A stretch of DNA of 64,000 nt, taken from contig NW_024466218.1 in NCBI RefSeq assembly GCF_017591425.1, positions 10,740,001-10,804,000 on the forward strand. Reading direction: 5' to 3'. This DNA is from Ochotona curzoniae. Its lineage: Eukaryota; Chordata; Mammalia; Lagomorpha; Ochotonidae. Numbering within the stretch: position 1 is the first letter of the stretch; each line of letters opens with the position of its first letter. Both the position numbers and the translations under genes were made by a program. Under the pieces are notes generated by a model, which had not been told where the DNA came from, made no database searches, and worked only from the letters and a program-made list of their open reading frames with translations. Positions 34,000-46,022 of the stretch are shown piece after piece.

Positions 34000-36139
34000 T
34001 AATCACCAGTGTGCGTGCAATTGATTCTGCTCAGCAGTCAAGCTCTTACTGCCTTTGGATGGTTTTTATTATTGTCTGCTTGGTCCCATTTATCTTGCCG
34101 TGACCCATTTGTCATGAGTCCAGTAATCCCAGTTTAAATTCTGAAGAAGGCAGAGCTGCTCGTGTTACGTCACTGAAGTAGGATGTTTAAAAACAGATAG
34201 ACTTTCTTTCCCTCCTAATTTTTCTAAGAAATTTCAAGTCATCTCTTATAGATTTTTAACTGAAATAATTTTACTGCTTCCTGGCCATCATCTGTAATCC
34301 TTCAAAGGAAGTGCAGGAACTGCCCATCCTGTCTCCTGTATGGGCAATGCATGTTTATATATGAAATATGGAGCCACATCTCATTTACTCGGCTTGGTCC
34401 AAAAATGATGTCATTTTGGATAAATATGTCAAACTATTTTTCTTAAATTTTGTGAATACAAAACTTTCTGAAATCTATTCTAAGCATCTCTAACATGAAA
34501 AGACTTTTATCAAGTAGAATAGGCTCCTATAAATTGGAATTATCATTATTAACTTCTTGCTGTAAGTACTGAGCAGGCACACAATGGAAGCCTCAAAAAC
34601 CAGTTGTTTCCCTCCCATATGCAGAGCCTAGTTAAACTGGTTACCCTTAACTGTTAAATAAGAAACCTTCATTTTTTAAATAATGCAAATCCCTTGTATA
34701 TGCCAGCCTTCCAATCAAAATGAATTCAAAATGATCAACAGTACATGTAACCAGTCTGCCTCACTATTAAGAAATTTTTTTTTTTGCCTCTCATTTCTGG
34801 ATTGTGGCTGTATTTTGGTAAAGAGAGACATTGGAAATTTGACATTACTTTAAAAAATATTTTAAAAGTAAATAGGGGCTGGTGTGCATATTTACCATTA
34901 TTATATATGAAATAATGTTCTTCTGGATTGGAATAGAGATGTGTCAGTGAAGAGGCACAGACAGCTCTGAGAGACACTGAGGATTGAATGATGAATGGAT
35001 GCTAGAGGTAGATAAAGGATGAGTCATGTATGACTGGTTTTTCTTATGCAAGGGGATGGGTGGGCGTATTGCTCAATTTCAGAGTCACTTTCATTTTGGA
35101 GCATGGCTCCAACCCTTCTCTTCCCTACAGTGCTGAAGGAAAACCAGATCTGGGAAGTGACCCTGTTTTTGTTCAGAGCATGCTGAGTCTGGGATTTCTT
35201 TGTAGCATGTAAGAGACGAACCAAAGGGGCAAATGTCCATGTATGATGTGTATGTGGATATGCATACGCACGTATGCGTGGGACACAAGGAAGTGTGGGC
35301 TACAGGCACACGTTTGTGAAGTCTTCTCCATCTCCATGCAGTTGAACCTAGATGTGAATACTGAATAATAACGTTAGGGGAGTCTAATATATAAAGGTTG
35401 AGTTGAGAGAAAGGGCCTGGGCTTGCTTGAGAAGCAGGAAAACTGTCAGTAAAGTTGAAGAAACGGGGGAGAAATGTGTCAGGGAAGCACAAGGCAGGGA
35501 GATGGGTGGTCAGCCTGTGTCTGCTGAGAAGTCGGGGGAGAGGGAGTCCAGGGCATTGCCCTACTGGGAGCTTGTTCAGTGGAGTGGTGGGTCCAGGAAT
35601 AAGCTGAGGAGTGATTGGAGGAAAGAAATTAAGAAAATGTAAAAATGCAGCTTTGGAGCCATCGAAAGGTGGAACCCATATAGAATAAAGGTTATTGCGC
35701 ATACATCTTTGGAAAACGCTTTGTTGTAAAGGGAAAGAAGGAGGAAGAAATCAAGGGAAAAAATGAGTATGAGGAGAAAAACCAGAAGCACTTAGCATCA
35801 TAGAACGAACGGGAGGAGATTTCTAGAAAGGGGTCAGCAATAGTGTCACAAATTAACTGTGAAGACAGCAGAGAGGAGGAGCCTGCAGACAGGCCACCGA
35901 AATCTGACACCTAGGAGGTGATCACCCGTCCTTAGAGGACTGGTCCATTAAAGTGCTGAGCGTGTACACTTAGACCGCAGCAGTTCAACAAGGGTTTTGA
36001 GAGTGGAGACAGTGAAAGAAGATTGGACCTGCAGCAGATTTCCAGGGAAAACTATTGAGGAAAATAGAAACATTTAGTTAGTGTAGGGAAAGAGCTGATG
36101 ATAGCTTCTACAGGTTAAGATTGGAAGGAGAACGCTCTT
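34000..36139. other. MAPRE2: Intronic stretch, partly purine-rich, unclassified
   Basis: From about 35400 to 36100 the + strand is rich in G and A. That lowers stop codons on the minus strand and gives a 203-codon frame (35091-35702) with no recognisable domain. I assign nothing here. Confidence 0.5.
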
Positions 36140-36405
36140 TTAATGAATTTTCTTTTTTTGAGACACAGAAAGACATTTCTTAAACACTGCACCCTTCCCC
36201 CAAATGCCTGCAACAGTCAGACTGAAGCGGGCCGGAGCCAGGAGCTGGGAATTCACACCTGAGCATCACCCACTGCGGCCCCAGATGCGCAGTAGCAGGA
36301 AGCTGACCTGTGGAGTGGAGCTGCAGCTGCAGCACGGGCACTCACATAGAAGATGCAGGCTTCCCGGATGGCAGCTTCACCGCTGCACCAAATGCCCACC
36401 CCAGT
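36140..36405 (-). mobile_element. Old CSINE, antisense
   Basis: 'gggccggagccaggagct' and 'gcagtagcaggaagctgacc' are present, and it ends at 'gctgcaccaaatgcccaccc'. It is heavily diverged and has expanded 'gctgcagctgcagc' units. Confidence 0.7.
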
Positions 36406-37663
36406 GTTCTTTTGTTTTTTTCTGTTTTGACTGTTATTAGGATAAAGCAAAGTGAATAAGTTTGAAATACAGGAAAAGTTCCATGCAAAGGGAATTATTG
36501 AAAATAGGAGAAAGAGGAGAAATTAGTGCCGTATGAACCTGAAGTTGGAGGGGGGAAGCGTGTTTAAGGGGCATAGGTAAAGGTGTATGAAGGAGCAGGA
36601 ATATTTATTTTCTAGGACATATGTGATAGAAGTTGAATAAAAACTAAGCCAAAAGGAGCTTGGGAATCAAACATTGAAGGCGGGTCAGATGGGCTTTCTC
36701 CCCTTGTCAGCAGCTTTCACCAGCCTGGGAGCTGGAGTAGTGAAAGGGGAGAGTGGCTTCCCAGAGTCTGGGCTTGAGGAGACAGAAGGAGCGGGAGGAG
36801 GAGGAGGCAAGAACATCAAGGGTGGCTGGTAATTTCACAACTTCAAGTCATTTTCTATAGCTGCTGTTGGTGAACAGGTTGGTCTTAAAATTCAAGTGCC
36901 ATCCCTCCCTCCCCAAGTTTGCAGTCGTGAAATTGGATAGACCTCAGAATATTTTTCTTCTCCAATCATAATTGTCTTTAATTTTTTTCATGGGTACCAG
37001 TGCTCCTACTCACCTAAACAGAATTATTACCTTGCTGCCTTGGCCTCATTCTCCAGGAATTCCATCATCTTTCGTAAAAAAAAAAACACACAGCGAAACT
37101 TGTGTTGTTTGGAATAGAATGTTCACAAACCTGAAGGAGAAATATTTGTTTCCTGGAGCTTAACCCCTCAGGTGTCAGAGCTCAAGAAACACAATGACGT
37201 GACCAGATAACAAATCTGAATCTTAGTATTGCAGAAACAGTAATTCCAGAATCTGGTTCCGGTCCCCTGACCATGTTTACCTGCTTGGCTTTAATCAGGG
37301 ACAAAGGATATTTTCAGAAATCAGATGATTCCCTTTTTGAAAAAATATATCTAGCTATTGGGCATGGTGGTGGTGATAAACCCACATTGGGGGTAGGAAT
37401 GACAGCATGGTAAACACCATATGCAAAGTATTGTTACTGAAATCCATTATAGGAAGAAGACCCCTTTAGATGGCAGCAAGTCCTCAATTTTCTAGAAGTC
37501 ATGTATCCAGTTATTGGGAATACAGCCAAGAAAATATAAGCCAAAATGTCTTCTGAGAGTTAGCACAGGTCCTGTCAAATCTGTGCCGTGGAACTCCTGG
37601 GCTTTGGACAGTTTCTCAGATACTTATCCAAAATCTTTATTTGCTCATTCTTAATGTAGGCAT

Positions 37664-37870
37664 GCAGTCATGTGTCACTTAACAATAGAGATACGTACAG
37701 AGACGTGTGTCATTAGGCAGTTTGTCCTTGTGCAGTCTTACAGTGCACTTTCCATAGGCTAAGCTGCCTATGACATCACTAGGTAACATGTTACAGGACC
37801 ACCGCCATGTGTATGTGTGTGGCCTGTCACTGAAATGTCGCTATGCTAGCTGTGCCGCACAGGACTGTCA
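37664..37870 (-). mobile_element. Tigger3/4-like DNA transposon remnant (TcMar-Tigger)
   Basis: The left end 'cagtcatgtgtcacttaac' and right end 'ctgtgccgcacaggactg' form the terminal inverted repeats. The interior 'gtgtcattaggcagtttgtc' and 'aggaccaccgccatgtgtat' matches the recalled Tigger3-type family read in reverse. It is a non-autonomous remnant with no transposase frame. Confidence 0.65.
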
Positions 37871-39172
37871 TTACAATAAACACGTGACTTATTAGGACAA
37901 GGAGCACACAGGTATCAACAAGGGGAACAGTTAAAAGAGAGTCAACACAGCTTGACCAAAGAGTCTGTTGTGCTGGAATCTTTGTTACAGAACCACTGAG
38001 CTGCAGGCCTCACAGTAGCTCTCCGTGTGTGACACAAGCATGCAGTCACACGTATGTCATAGATCCTCTCTGATGCTTAGGATTGTGCTGTGCAATTCTC
38101 TGTTTAACAGTGACCCAGTAGGTCATTTCCTAATGAACTATTTCTGTAGTTCTTCCACTGGTCTCCTTGCATCTGGTCTGAAACTACTCAAGGCTATCCC
38201 TTCACGCACAAGTCTAATTTTATGCATTCAGAAATTTAGGGCAAGTTCAAAGCTCTTGATGAGCTGAGAGTCAGCCGTCTGGGATTCTCACATAATGTGT
38301 ATCCCATTTATCTCAGCACTGCCAGGTTGGCCACAATTAGCGATAATTTCTGTTCCTACCTCTAAGCAAAAGCAAACTGTGTCTGGTATTATCGAAAATG
38401 AGAGTGAGCCCTTTGTTTTTTTCATTTGAAGCTTTGGAATTCTTGATTCATTTGGCAGTAGATTTGCCTCTCCCCTAGTGTTTCCTTAGGCTAATGTTAA
38501 AATTAACTTGCATGGCTGGCTGCAGTGTTATGCGTCAAGAACAGTAAGTAGGAGGACCAAGGCATCCACTGAGACAAAGAGGCCAGGTTAGGGAGGAAAA
38601 GGTGATCATGGAGTGGATTATCCACACGAGGATGGAGAGGACTGCTTATGTTAGCGAGGGGGAAAAGCCGCGTGTGCTTCTGCATCATGCTGCCTGCCTC
38701 TCCAGCCACACAGCAGAAACTGCCTGCTCGTGAACAGAATGCACACTGTACCTAGCTGGTGCATTTTGTTTTTGTGAGAAAATGGGAGATGTTTCTGCCA
38801 CTTGGGTACAGATAGTAGTTTTTCTTCTCAGGAGTCACAGAGGACTTTGAGTACTTGGGTGTCTGTGTGCAGTTGGGTGACCTACCTGTCCCATGACAAG
38901 CTTTGGCATAAGCAGAAGTTGTCACATAAGCCTTGGTGGCTGCTAGGTATGTCTTTCATTCCTTCTCCATGTGGAAGAGTTGTATGATCGCTCACGTTTG
39001 GTCTGCCAGCCAGGGCCATGCACATTCCCATAATGGTAGGTATCTTTTGAGTGCACGCATCATTGTGAATGACGATGTTTATGAGCCATGTCTGCAACTT
39101 GAGGTAGTTGTCTGGGAAATCCGTTGTTATATGTGAGCCGTTAACCAAACTGAAAAGGAAATCCAAAAAATG

Positions 39173-39186
39173 GTTTCTATGGCAAC
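39173..39186. promoter_or_regulatory. RFX X-box-like motif
   Basis: The sequence GTTTCTATGGCAAC matches the X-box consensus GTHNYYATRRNAAC at every position and is an imperfect palindrome. RFX factors bind such sites in ciliary and other genes. Function here is untested. Confidence 0.4.
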
Positions 39187-39908
39187 CATATCTTAGATGC
39201 TTTGCAGATGCACAGGCATTAATGTATTTAAATCAGACTCCTTATTACAGATATAGTGTGATGGATTTAGACTTGCTGTGGGGCGTGAGGCTGAGCTTTC
39301 TCTTTAGGAGCTTCAGTCTTTCAGTCTGAAAATCAGATTGATAGGAATGCTAGAAAAGTAGTCTTAAGGAAAAAAAAACAACAACCTAAGAACCCAGGAA
39401 GTTGACAGATACATCAGCAAGATCAGCTGCGTTTTGGAACTGTCACATCCACCTGGGCAGAGCCTTCAGAGCGTGTGCCACGTTGTGACCCTGAGATGAT
39501 GTCAGGTGGCCTTTCCCCATCCTCAGGGACTAGGAAGGATGGCAGGCTGGTACAGCCTAGTCCCTTATCTGCCCCCTCCCCCCAGAGATGGGAAGAAGAA
39601 ATAGAAAGTTTGGAAACAATGATCACACCCACTTCTCCCTAACCCTGGATCCTTCCCACCCTGATCGACTGTGTAAACATGATCTAAAGAAGAAAAAAGA
39701 AAAAAGAACCCAAGAAATATGGTAGAATAATGTATTTGAACAATCACAGTTAAATGTAGATTCAAATAAATCCTAACAAAGTTTTTCAGAAACTAGTCTC
39801 CTAATTTTGGATTCCCCGACTGCTTAAATCAGCAGCCTAAATCAGTGATCCTGTATTTGGTTAGCAGTGCATGAGCCTTCGTTGAGCACCTGAGACCTAC
39901 ACGAGCAA

Positions 39909-39920
39909 CCCCCCCCCCCC
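39909..39920. repeat. Poly(C), 12 nt
   Basis: A run of 12 C residues in otherwise ordinary sequence. Confidence 0.95.
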
Positions 39921-41157
39921 AGCGTCTTTTGACTTTTCCTGTGTCTTGTTTTGTCTTGGTTTTCAAGAGGCAGTGAATTACAGCAGTAAAAATGCTTTTT
40001 ATCCTCGTTCTCATGTCAGCTCTGTGGCCCAGAATATGGTCTCCCTCAGTGCTCCACATGCACTTGGAAGAGTGTGTGTTCTGCCACTGCTCATCGTACA
40101 TTCTTTTAGAAATCTCAATTAGATCAAGATGGTCAGTAGTGTTACTCAGAGCCTCTGTCTCCAGTGTGTGGTCTAGTCCTAACAGTTACAACACCGAGGG
40201 CGTTAAAATTGTTCATGCATTGGTTGTGAGGCTGTTTTTCCACTTAATTCTCTCTAATTGTGTTTTCTATTCTGTAAGGCTTTTATGAGATACATACATA
40301 TCTGTAACTGTGTCGTAACTGATCTTGTTGACTAGAGCATTTGTCGCAGGGTGGGGAGTTGATGTTCTTTGTCTTGAGTCTTTTCAACCTTACAGTCACA
40401 CTAACGCCTCCTTCTCTCCCTCTTGGCCCTGTGTATACGTTTCTCCATGATAAATTCCATGTCTACCTATCTTTGTCTTTATGTTGAAAATTTGTCTCTA
40501 ATAGATGTAAATGATTGGGTCTAGTTTTAATTCTGATCATCTCTGTCTTTTCATTGGAGTAAACTAAACTATTTGCATTTAATATAATTATTGATGTCTG
40601 GTTTTAGATCTGCCGTATAATTTATTTTCTTTTGTCCCCTCATTTTTATTTCAGACTTTCTCTTTTATTCTAGATTTTGCAACTGTTTCTCAGAATTTTA
40701 GCTTTTATGCCTTTTTAATTGTATTTCTTTGCATTGCTTTTTAGTGTTTGAACTAAGAATTAAAATATTCTTTTCACAAAGCACTTAAAATTAATATTGT
40801 ATGATTTCATGTAAAATGTGGGAACTTTGAAACCACCCCTATGATCTTTATCATATTTATATCTACATCTGTTATAAAAACAAAACAATCATAGCTTTTA
40901 CTCTAAATCCACATTATCCTATACACAGTGGCTTTTGAGCACTTAAATATGTTTATTAAGATAAGCTGTATGTTTAAAATTATGCAGGACTTAGAAGAAT
41001 TGTGAAGATGCAAAATATTATTTTTGTATCAATTACATGCAGAAATTATATTTTGTGTGTATTTTGAAAATGCTGAAGTGAGTCCTCTTTTTTTTTAACT
41101 ACTAGAGATTTTTAAAATTTCTTATGTCACATAGATTCTGTTAAGCAATGCTGATTT

Positions 41158-41465
41158 GGACTGTCATGTGGGACAGATGGTACCACAGTTAAGGACGCTG
41201 TTGGAAACTCACAGTCTGTATCAGAGTGCTCTGCTTCTGCTTCCAGCTTCCTGCTAATGTGCATCCTGGGAGGCAGCAGGTGAGGGCTCCGTAGCTAGGT
41301 TTCCTGTCACCATATGGAGACTCAAACTGAGTAAGGGACCTGACTTTAACCTGACCTAGTCCCAGCTGTTGTGAGCATTTGCGGAGTGAACCTATAGAAG
41401 AAAGATGTTTTTATTCACTGTGCCTCTGTGCCCTTCAAATAAATAAACATATGTTTTTAAAATGT
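41158..41465 (+). mobile_element. Old CSINE, sense
   Basis: 'cttcctgctaatgtgcatcc', 'tgggaggcagcaggtgaggg' and 'agtcccagctgttgtgagca' are early-CSINE phrases. The tail is 'caaataaataaacatatg'. Confidence 0.8.
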
Positions 41466-41479
41466 CCTATAAAGTGAAG

Positions 41480-41755
41480 AAGAAAACTGCAGTGCACATT
41501 TAGTCTAGCAAGTCAGACTCTTGCTCCTGGCTTCGATTCCCAGTTCCAGCTGCTTACTCCACCTCCCTCTAATGCAGACCCCAGGAGGTAGCAGTGATGC
41601 AGTAGTTGGGACCTTCCCACCCTTCGGAAGGCTTGGAGTACACTTTGAGCTCTTGGCTCTGACCCTAGCCCTGGCCCAGCATTTGAAGAATGAACCCAGG
41701 CGTGTGTTTCTCTTTCCTTTGATCTGTTCGGGCATTTACCTGTTTATCTATCTAT
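41480..41755 (+). mobile_element. Old CSINE, sense
   Basis: 'ttcccagttccagctgctta', 'accccaggaggtagcagtg' and 'ctagccctggcccagcattt' identify a diverged early-type copy. It is the target of the younger antisense SINE next to it. Confidence 0.7.
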
Positions 41756-41772
41756 TGATGTCTCAAATTTTT

Positions 41773-42097
41773 TTTTAAGATTTATTTTTATTATTTTTTT
41801 TTATTGGAAAGGCGGATATACAGAGAGGAGAGACAGAGAGGAAGATCTTCCGTCCGATGATTCACTCCCCAAGGGAGCGCAACGGCCAATGCTATGCCGA
41901 TCCGAAGCCAGGAGCCTCTTCCGGGTCTCCCACACGGGTGCAGGGTCCCAAAGCTTTGGGCAGTCCTCAACTGCTTTCCCAGGCCACAGGCAGGGAGCTG
42001 GCTGGGAAGCGGGGCTGCCGGGATAGAACCGGCGCCCATATGGGATCCCGGGCGTGCAAGGCGAGGACCTTAACCACTGCGCCACCGCGCCGGGCCC
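41773..42097 (-). mobile_element. Very young CSINE, antisense, perfect 17-bp TSD
   Basis: The duplication 'tgatgtctcaaattttt' is identical at 41756-41772 and 42098-42114. The element is near-consensus. Its head reads (+ strand) 'ccactgcgccaccgcgccg', unlike the 'ccactaggccacgtcgccg' of the other young copies, so it may belong to a different, recently active subfamily. Confidence 0.95.
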
Positions 42098-42149
42098 TGA
42101 TGTCTCAAATTTTTAAAAAGAGCTTTAATTTCTTTTCTATGTATACATT

Positions 42150-42431
42150 CCTGTTTTTAAACTGAAAGAGAGATCCTGCATCTCCTGATTCACTCCCCAG
42201 TGGTCAAAATGGCTAGAGCGGGGTTAGTCCGAAACTGAAAGCTAAGAGCTTTGTCCAGGTCTCCCATGTGGGTGCAGGAACCCAACGCCTTGGGCCATCC
42301 TGTGCTGCTTTCCCAGGTATTAGCTGGGAGCCAGATCAAAGTGGAGCAGCCAGGACATGAACCACCACCCAGCTGGGATGCCAGCATTGTATGTGGAAGA
42401 TTAACCATGATACGCCACTACACCAGGCCCG
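42150..42431 (-). mobile_element. CSINE, antisense
   Basis: 'gattcactccccagtggtc', 'aggtctcccatgtgggtgca' and 'gtggagcagccaggacatga' are present, ending at 'cgccactacaccaggccc'. It is moderately diverged. Confidence 0.85.
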
Positions 42432-42463
42432 TCAAATAAATTTTAATAAAAATGGTAATTGTG

Positions 42464-42776
42464 AGCCTGGCATGATGATTTGGTTAGCTAATCCTCCCCT
42501 CACAAGTGCCAGGATCCAGTATGGGTACCAGTTTATGTCCTAGCTGCTCCACCTTTCATCCAGCTCCCCGCTTGTAGCCTGGAAAAGCAGTAGAGAATGG
42601 CTCAAGCATTTCGGCCCCTGAATAGAACTAGGAGATCCGGAAGAGGCTCCTGGCTTCAGCTCAGCTCCAGCCACTGGTACCACTTTGCGAGTAAACCAAG
42701 GGATAAAAGATCTTTGTCTCCCCTTCTCTCTGTAAATCTGCCTTTTCAATAAAAATAAATAAATCTTTAAAAAAAA
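42464..42776 (+). mobile_element. CSINE, sense
   Basis: It runs from the head 'gagcctggcatgatgatttg' through 'catccagctccccgcttgta' to the tail 'caataaaaataaataaatc' with TCTTT and a short A run. 'taattgt' occurs on both flanks (short or decayed duplication). Confidence 0.88.
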
Positions 42777-43195
42777 TAATTGTTCATGTTTTTACCATTT
42801 CCACTGTTCTTCATTCTTATACATGTTAAGCTCTCCTCTGATTTTGTATATAGATGGAAGAACTTACGTTTGTTGGAGGAATGATTCAGTGGGAATGCTT
42901 TATTTTAGATTTTTTAAGTATCTTTATCTCATCTTCATTCTTCATATTTGCAGTCGATGCTGCATTCAAACCTTCCTCTCCCCATTCCCCTCTAAGCACT
43001 TTAAAGATATCACCACCATCTATGATTTTCAGAGATAGCAGTGCATAGTCATTCAAATCATTCTTTCCCTAGGCAGTGTAAGTCATTTTCATTGGGTTTG
43101 GTGGAGATTTTTTTCTCCTTCGTCTCTGGTTTTCGTTGGTGTGACTATGATGTATATAATCATGGGACTGTCAGACTTTATCTTGTTTCAGTTTT

Positions 43196-43596
43196 TTTTT
43201 TATTGTTAATAACATTGTATTATGTGATACAATTTTATAGGCACTGGGATTCCCCCCACCCCTTCCACAACCCTCCCCCCATGGTGGATTCTTCCCCTTG
43301 CTGCATAACCACAGTTCAAGTTCAGTTGAGATTCCTTCATTGCAAGCATATACCTAGCATAGAGTCCAGCATCTTATTGTCCAGATAAGATCAGTGGCTT
43401 CTTGGGGAGACCTTCTCTGGTCTGAAGGTAGAGCTAACAGAGTAAAGATCAGGTCAGTTAAAAGCCCCATCAAAACATCAGCAACAATATACAATGTTAT
43501 GGAATTAATTGACATAGTATTGAGTAAACAATATGTTAAAAATAATGCAAGTTCAATTCTTCAAAACACATGGGTTGAGACAGTATCAACGACAGG
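43196..43596 (-). mobile_element. 5'-truncated lagomorph L1 3' UTR, antisense, 19-bp TSD
   Basis: 'tttatcttgtttcagtttt' is identical at 43177-43195 and 43597-43615. The insert starts with the T-rich (antisense poly-A) end 'tttattgttaataacattg'. A C-rich block (43251-43280) is the antisense of the G-rich L1 tract. It resembles the 3' UTR of rabbit/pika L1 through 'gagtccagcatcttattgtc' and 'gaattaattgacatagta'. It is recent by its perfect duplication. Confidence 0.92.
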
Positions 43597-44974
43597 TTTA
43601 TCTTGTTTCAGTTTTAGTAAAGTTTACTAAATCTGTAAATTTATGTCTTTGGCAAATTTTTACGTTGTCATTTGAAATATTTTTTCATCTTTATTCTTTC
43701 TGTTCTTCCTTGCTAGGACTCCACTCATAAATATCTTAGAGCTTTTTAAATTATACACAGATCTGTACGGTGCTGTTGTAATTTTTTTCCCAAATGTTTA
43801 CCTCCTGCCTTCTTTAATTCAATGGTTTCTATTGGTTAACCTCATGTTTAACCCTGTCTTTCTTATGTAATCTCTGTTTTACCGAACACATTTTTAAAAA
43901 TTCAGCTATTATGCTTTTCAGAACTTTTTTTCCTTGTTCTACTGAGTTCATGGACCTTTTCATTCATTGTGAGCATGTTTTCTTTGAAGTCATCAAATAT
44001 GGATAAGACAGCTGCTGGTGGTGTCTGTTAATTGATTTATCAAATGATTTGGGATTGTATCCTAGATAGTGACTATTAGAGAGAGTGGGTTCTGTTACAT
44101 TGTTGCAAAGAGTGTTGATGTTTTTGACTTAACTCAATTAACGTCTAAGGGAAAAGTGCTCAAGAAACTAAATCCCATGTAAGAGGCCCACACCTTCACT
44201 TGGACCAATGCCTTTACACAGTTTTTTGCTTGTTATCTTCATGATATGCAAAGCCATTTGCCTTTTGAGAAAATTCATCCTTTAGTCTCAAATATTGGTC
44301 CTTCTCCAAAATCATTATTTACTCTAGGAAATGCGTTGTCCCATATCTTGTGTGCAAACTGTCATGATTCATGCTAGCTCTTGACTTCCTGGAGCCCCAT
44401 CATGCTAAACACAGACACCCTTGTCACTTCCACATATGTCATGATTTCCTGGTTCAGAGGGCTTTGTTGCAGTCCCTGTCACCTACCTACGAATGTACCC
44501 TTCTACCCACCTTTTCCATGAATTAAATGTTAATTTCCAGAGATCCTGCAATATAAATGCAATACAAGGAAGAGATGTATTTTTAGCTGCCTCTATAATT
44601 AGCAAGGCTTCTTTTCAAACCAATGTTAGTACTTACTGTTATTATATGGAATAATGTTTGTCTTTTATTCACCTTGTGCCCCATATCACCGTTGTATCCC
44701 CTTGACCTGTTTATATTAAACTCTGCAATTGCTAAGCAATATACCACCTAATGGCTGCTGTCTTAGCTGTATTGAGACCTAGAGAACATGAAAGAGAATA
44801 CTTTAATGACCCAACTAATTAAATTCTTAAAGAGGATCTCCTATTCCAGGGACAGAGAGGGATGTAGCGGTGGTTATTCTTCAGGTTGCATATCTATCGT
44901 CTCTGATGTAGGCATTGCCAGGCATTGGATACTTTCTCATTAAAGAGTAATTGAAACTACATCTCAGTACTGTC

Positions 44975-45325
44975 TTAGTGTATTTAGGCTGCTGTAACAA
45001 ACCAGTATAAACTAGGTAGCGTCTAAGCAACAGATGCTGATTTCTCTCAATCCTGGGGTTGGGAAAGTCCAGCATCAAGTCCAGATTCAGTGGCTGGTAA
45101 GGGCTCATTTTTCATAAACAGCACCTTCTCACCATGTCCTCAGATGATGGAAGAGGTACACAGACTCCCTTGGGCTTCTTTGGGAAAGAGCACTAATCTC
45201 ATTAGAGAGCCACCATCCTAACTTAAGCCCCCTCCTACAGCTCACTTCACTCCCAATCACATCACAGGAGGGGTTAGGGAGGGTCTGGCTGATGAAGCAC
45301 AAGCATTCAGACCGTTGCAGCCACC
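44975..45325 (-). mobile_element. ERVL-MaLR LTR remnant (MLT1/MST type), antisense
   Basis: On the + strand 'ttaggctgctgtaacaaac' is followed by 'gttgggaaagtccagcatca', 'accatgtcctcagatgatgg', 'gggttagggagggtctgg' and 'gcattcagaccgttgca'. This is the order of a MaLR LTR in reverse. It is an old, non-coding long terminal repeat and no viral gene remains beside it. Confidence 0.7.
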
Positions 45326-45771
45326 TGTAATCATGATAAAGCTACAGCATAAATGATGAGCATTGTTCTACCTGGCCAGAACACTGATTATCCGAGTTCT
45401 TAATATTGGGCTCAAGGAAGAGCAAAGAAACATGAGGAATTTGGGATTTCCCAACAGGCATCTCCTGGCAGTCTCTGGAGGAGTCATGCATTTTTCATTT
45501 TCATCTCAGTGTGTGTGTGCTTACTGAGATGGCATTTTTGACACACAATTGACTAATTCAATTTGTATTTTTTTAATTACTCTCGATTTCACAACTCAAA
45601 ATATGTACACATTCCTGCTTAAAGCTAAAATTTGATAAAGCTTAAAGATGAACGCCAATCAAATGCTGGGATGCTCTTATTGTACGAATATCACTCAAAA
45701 TCTAATTCTAAGATAGAAGGTTCGTTTCAGGAAAGTTAGGGAAAGCACACACTTTTGAAATATAAGGGGAT

Positions 45772-46022
45772 AATAGTAGGAAACGTACATTGAGCACATA
45801 CTCTGATACCTAGCCCTTGGCATTCAGTGTGTACCTCAGGTTAGCTTCACAACAATCCTAAAAGGTAAATACGGCTTACTCCCTCCAGTTAAGGAAACTG
45901 AACAACACAGAGGTTCTGAAACATGCCAGGTTCACTCCCTAAGAGTCAGCCACTCAGGATCTGAAACCTTGTAGTGGGATTCCATGCTGTGAGCCCACCC
46001 TCCTTAGCCATTATGTTGTACT
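45772..46022 (+). mobile_element. MIR SINE
   Basis: 'cattgagcacatactctga', 'tcacaacaatcctaaaaggt' and 'ttaaggaaactgaacaacac' are followed by 'gccactcaggatctgaaacc'. These follow the MIR order across almost its full length. Confidence 0.8.

Larger units (their letters stand above)
39960..44160 (-). mobile_element. Old L1, antisense, heavily interrupted
   Basis: Reading along the + strand, 'agaatatggtctccctcag' and 'tcaattagatcaagatggtc' come first. 'tctgtcttttcattggagta' with 'tatttgcatttaatataatt' follow, then 'tgtgactatgatgtatataa' and finally 'gggattgtatcctagatagt'. These follow the order of an old L1 read in reverse. Five CSINEs (41158-42776) and a younger L1 (43196-43596) sit inside it. 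Edges are approximate. Confidence 0.6.

Noticed and set aside
33747..34103. Extension of the exon frame past the 33951 donor to a stop at 34101-34103
   Set aside because: GTACTG is a good donor and the next exon joins in frame with EB2 sequence, so the extension is intron read-through rather than a terminal exon.
35091..35702. 203-codon open frame on the minus strand
   Set aside because: It lies in a purine-rich (+ strand) intronic stretch that is poor in stop codons by composition. There is no domain, family resemblance or splice support.
37660..38060. Repeated 'gcatgcagtca' at 37660 and 38037 as a possible duplication
   Set aside because: The match is only about 11 bp and the first copy belongs to the Tigger-like end.
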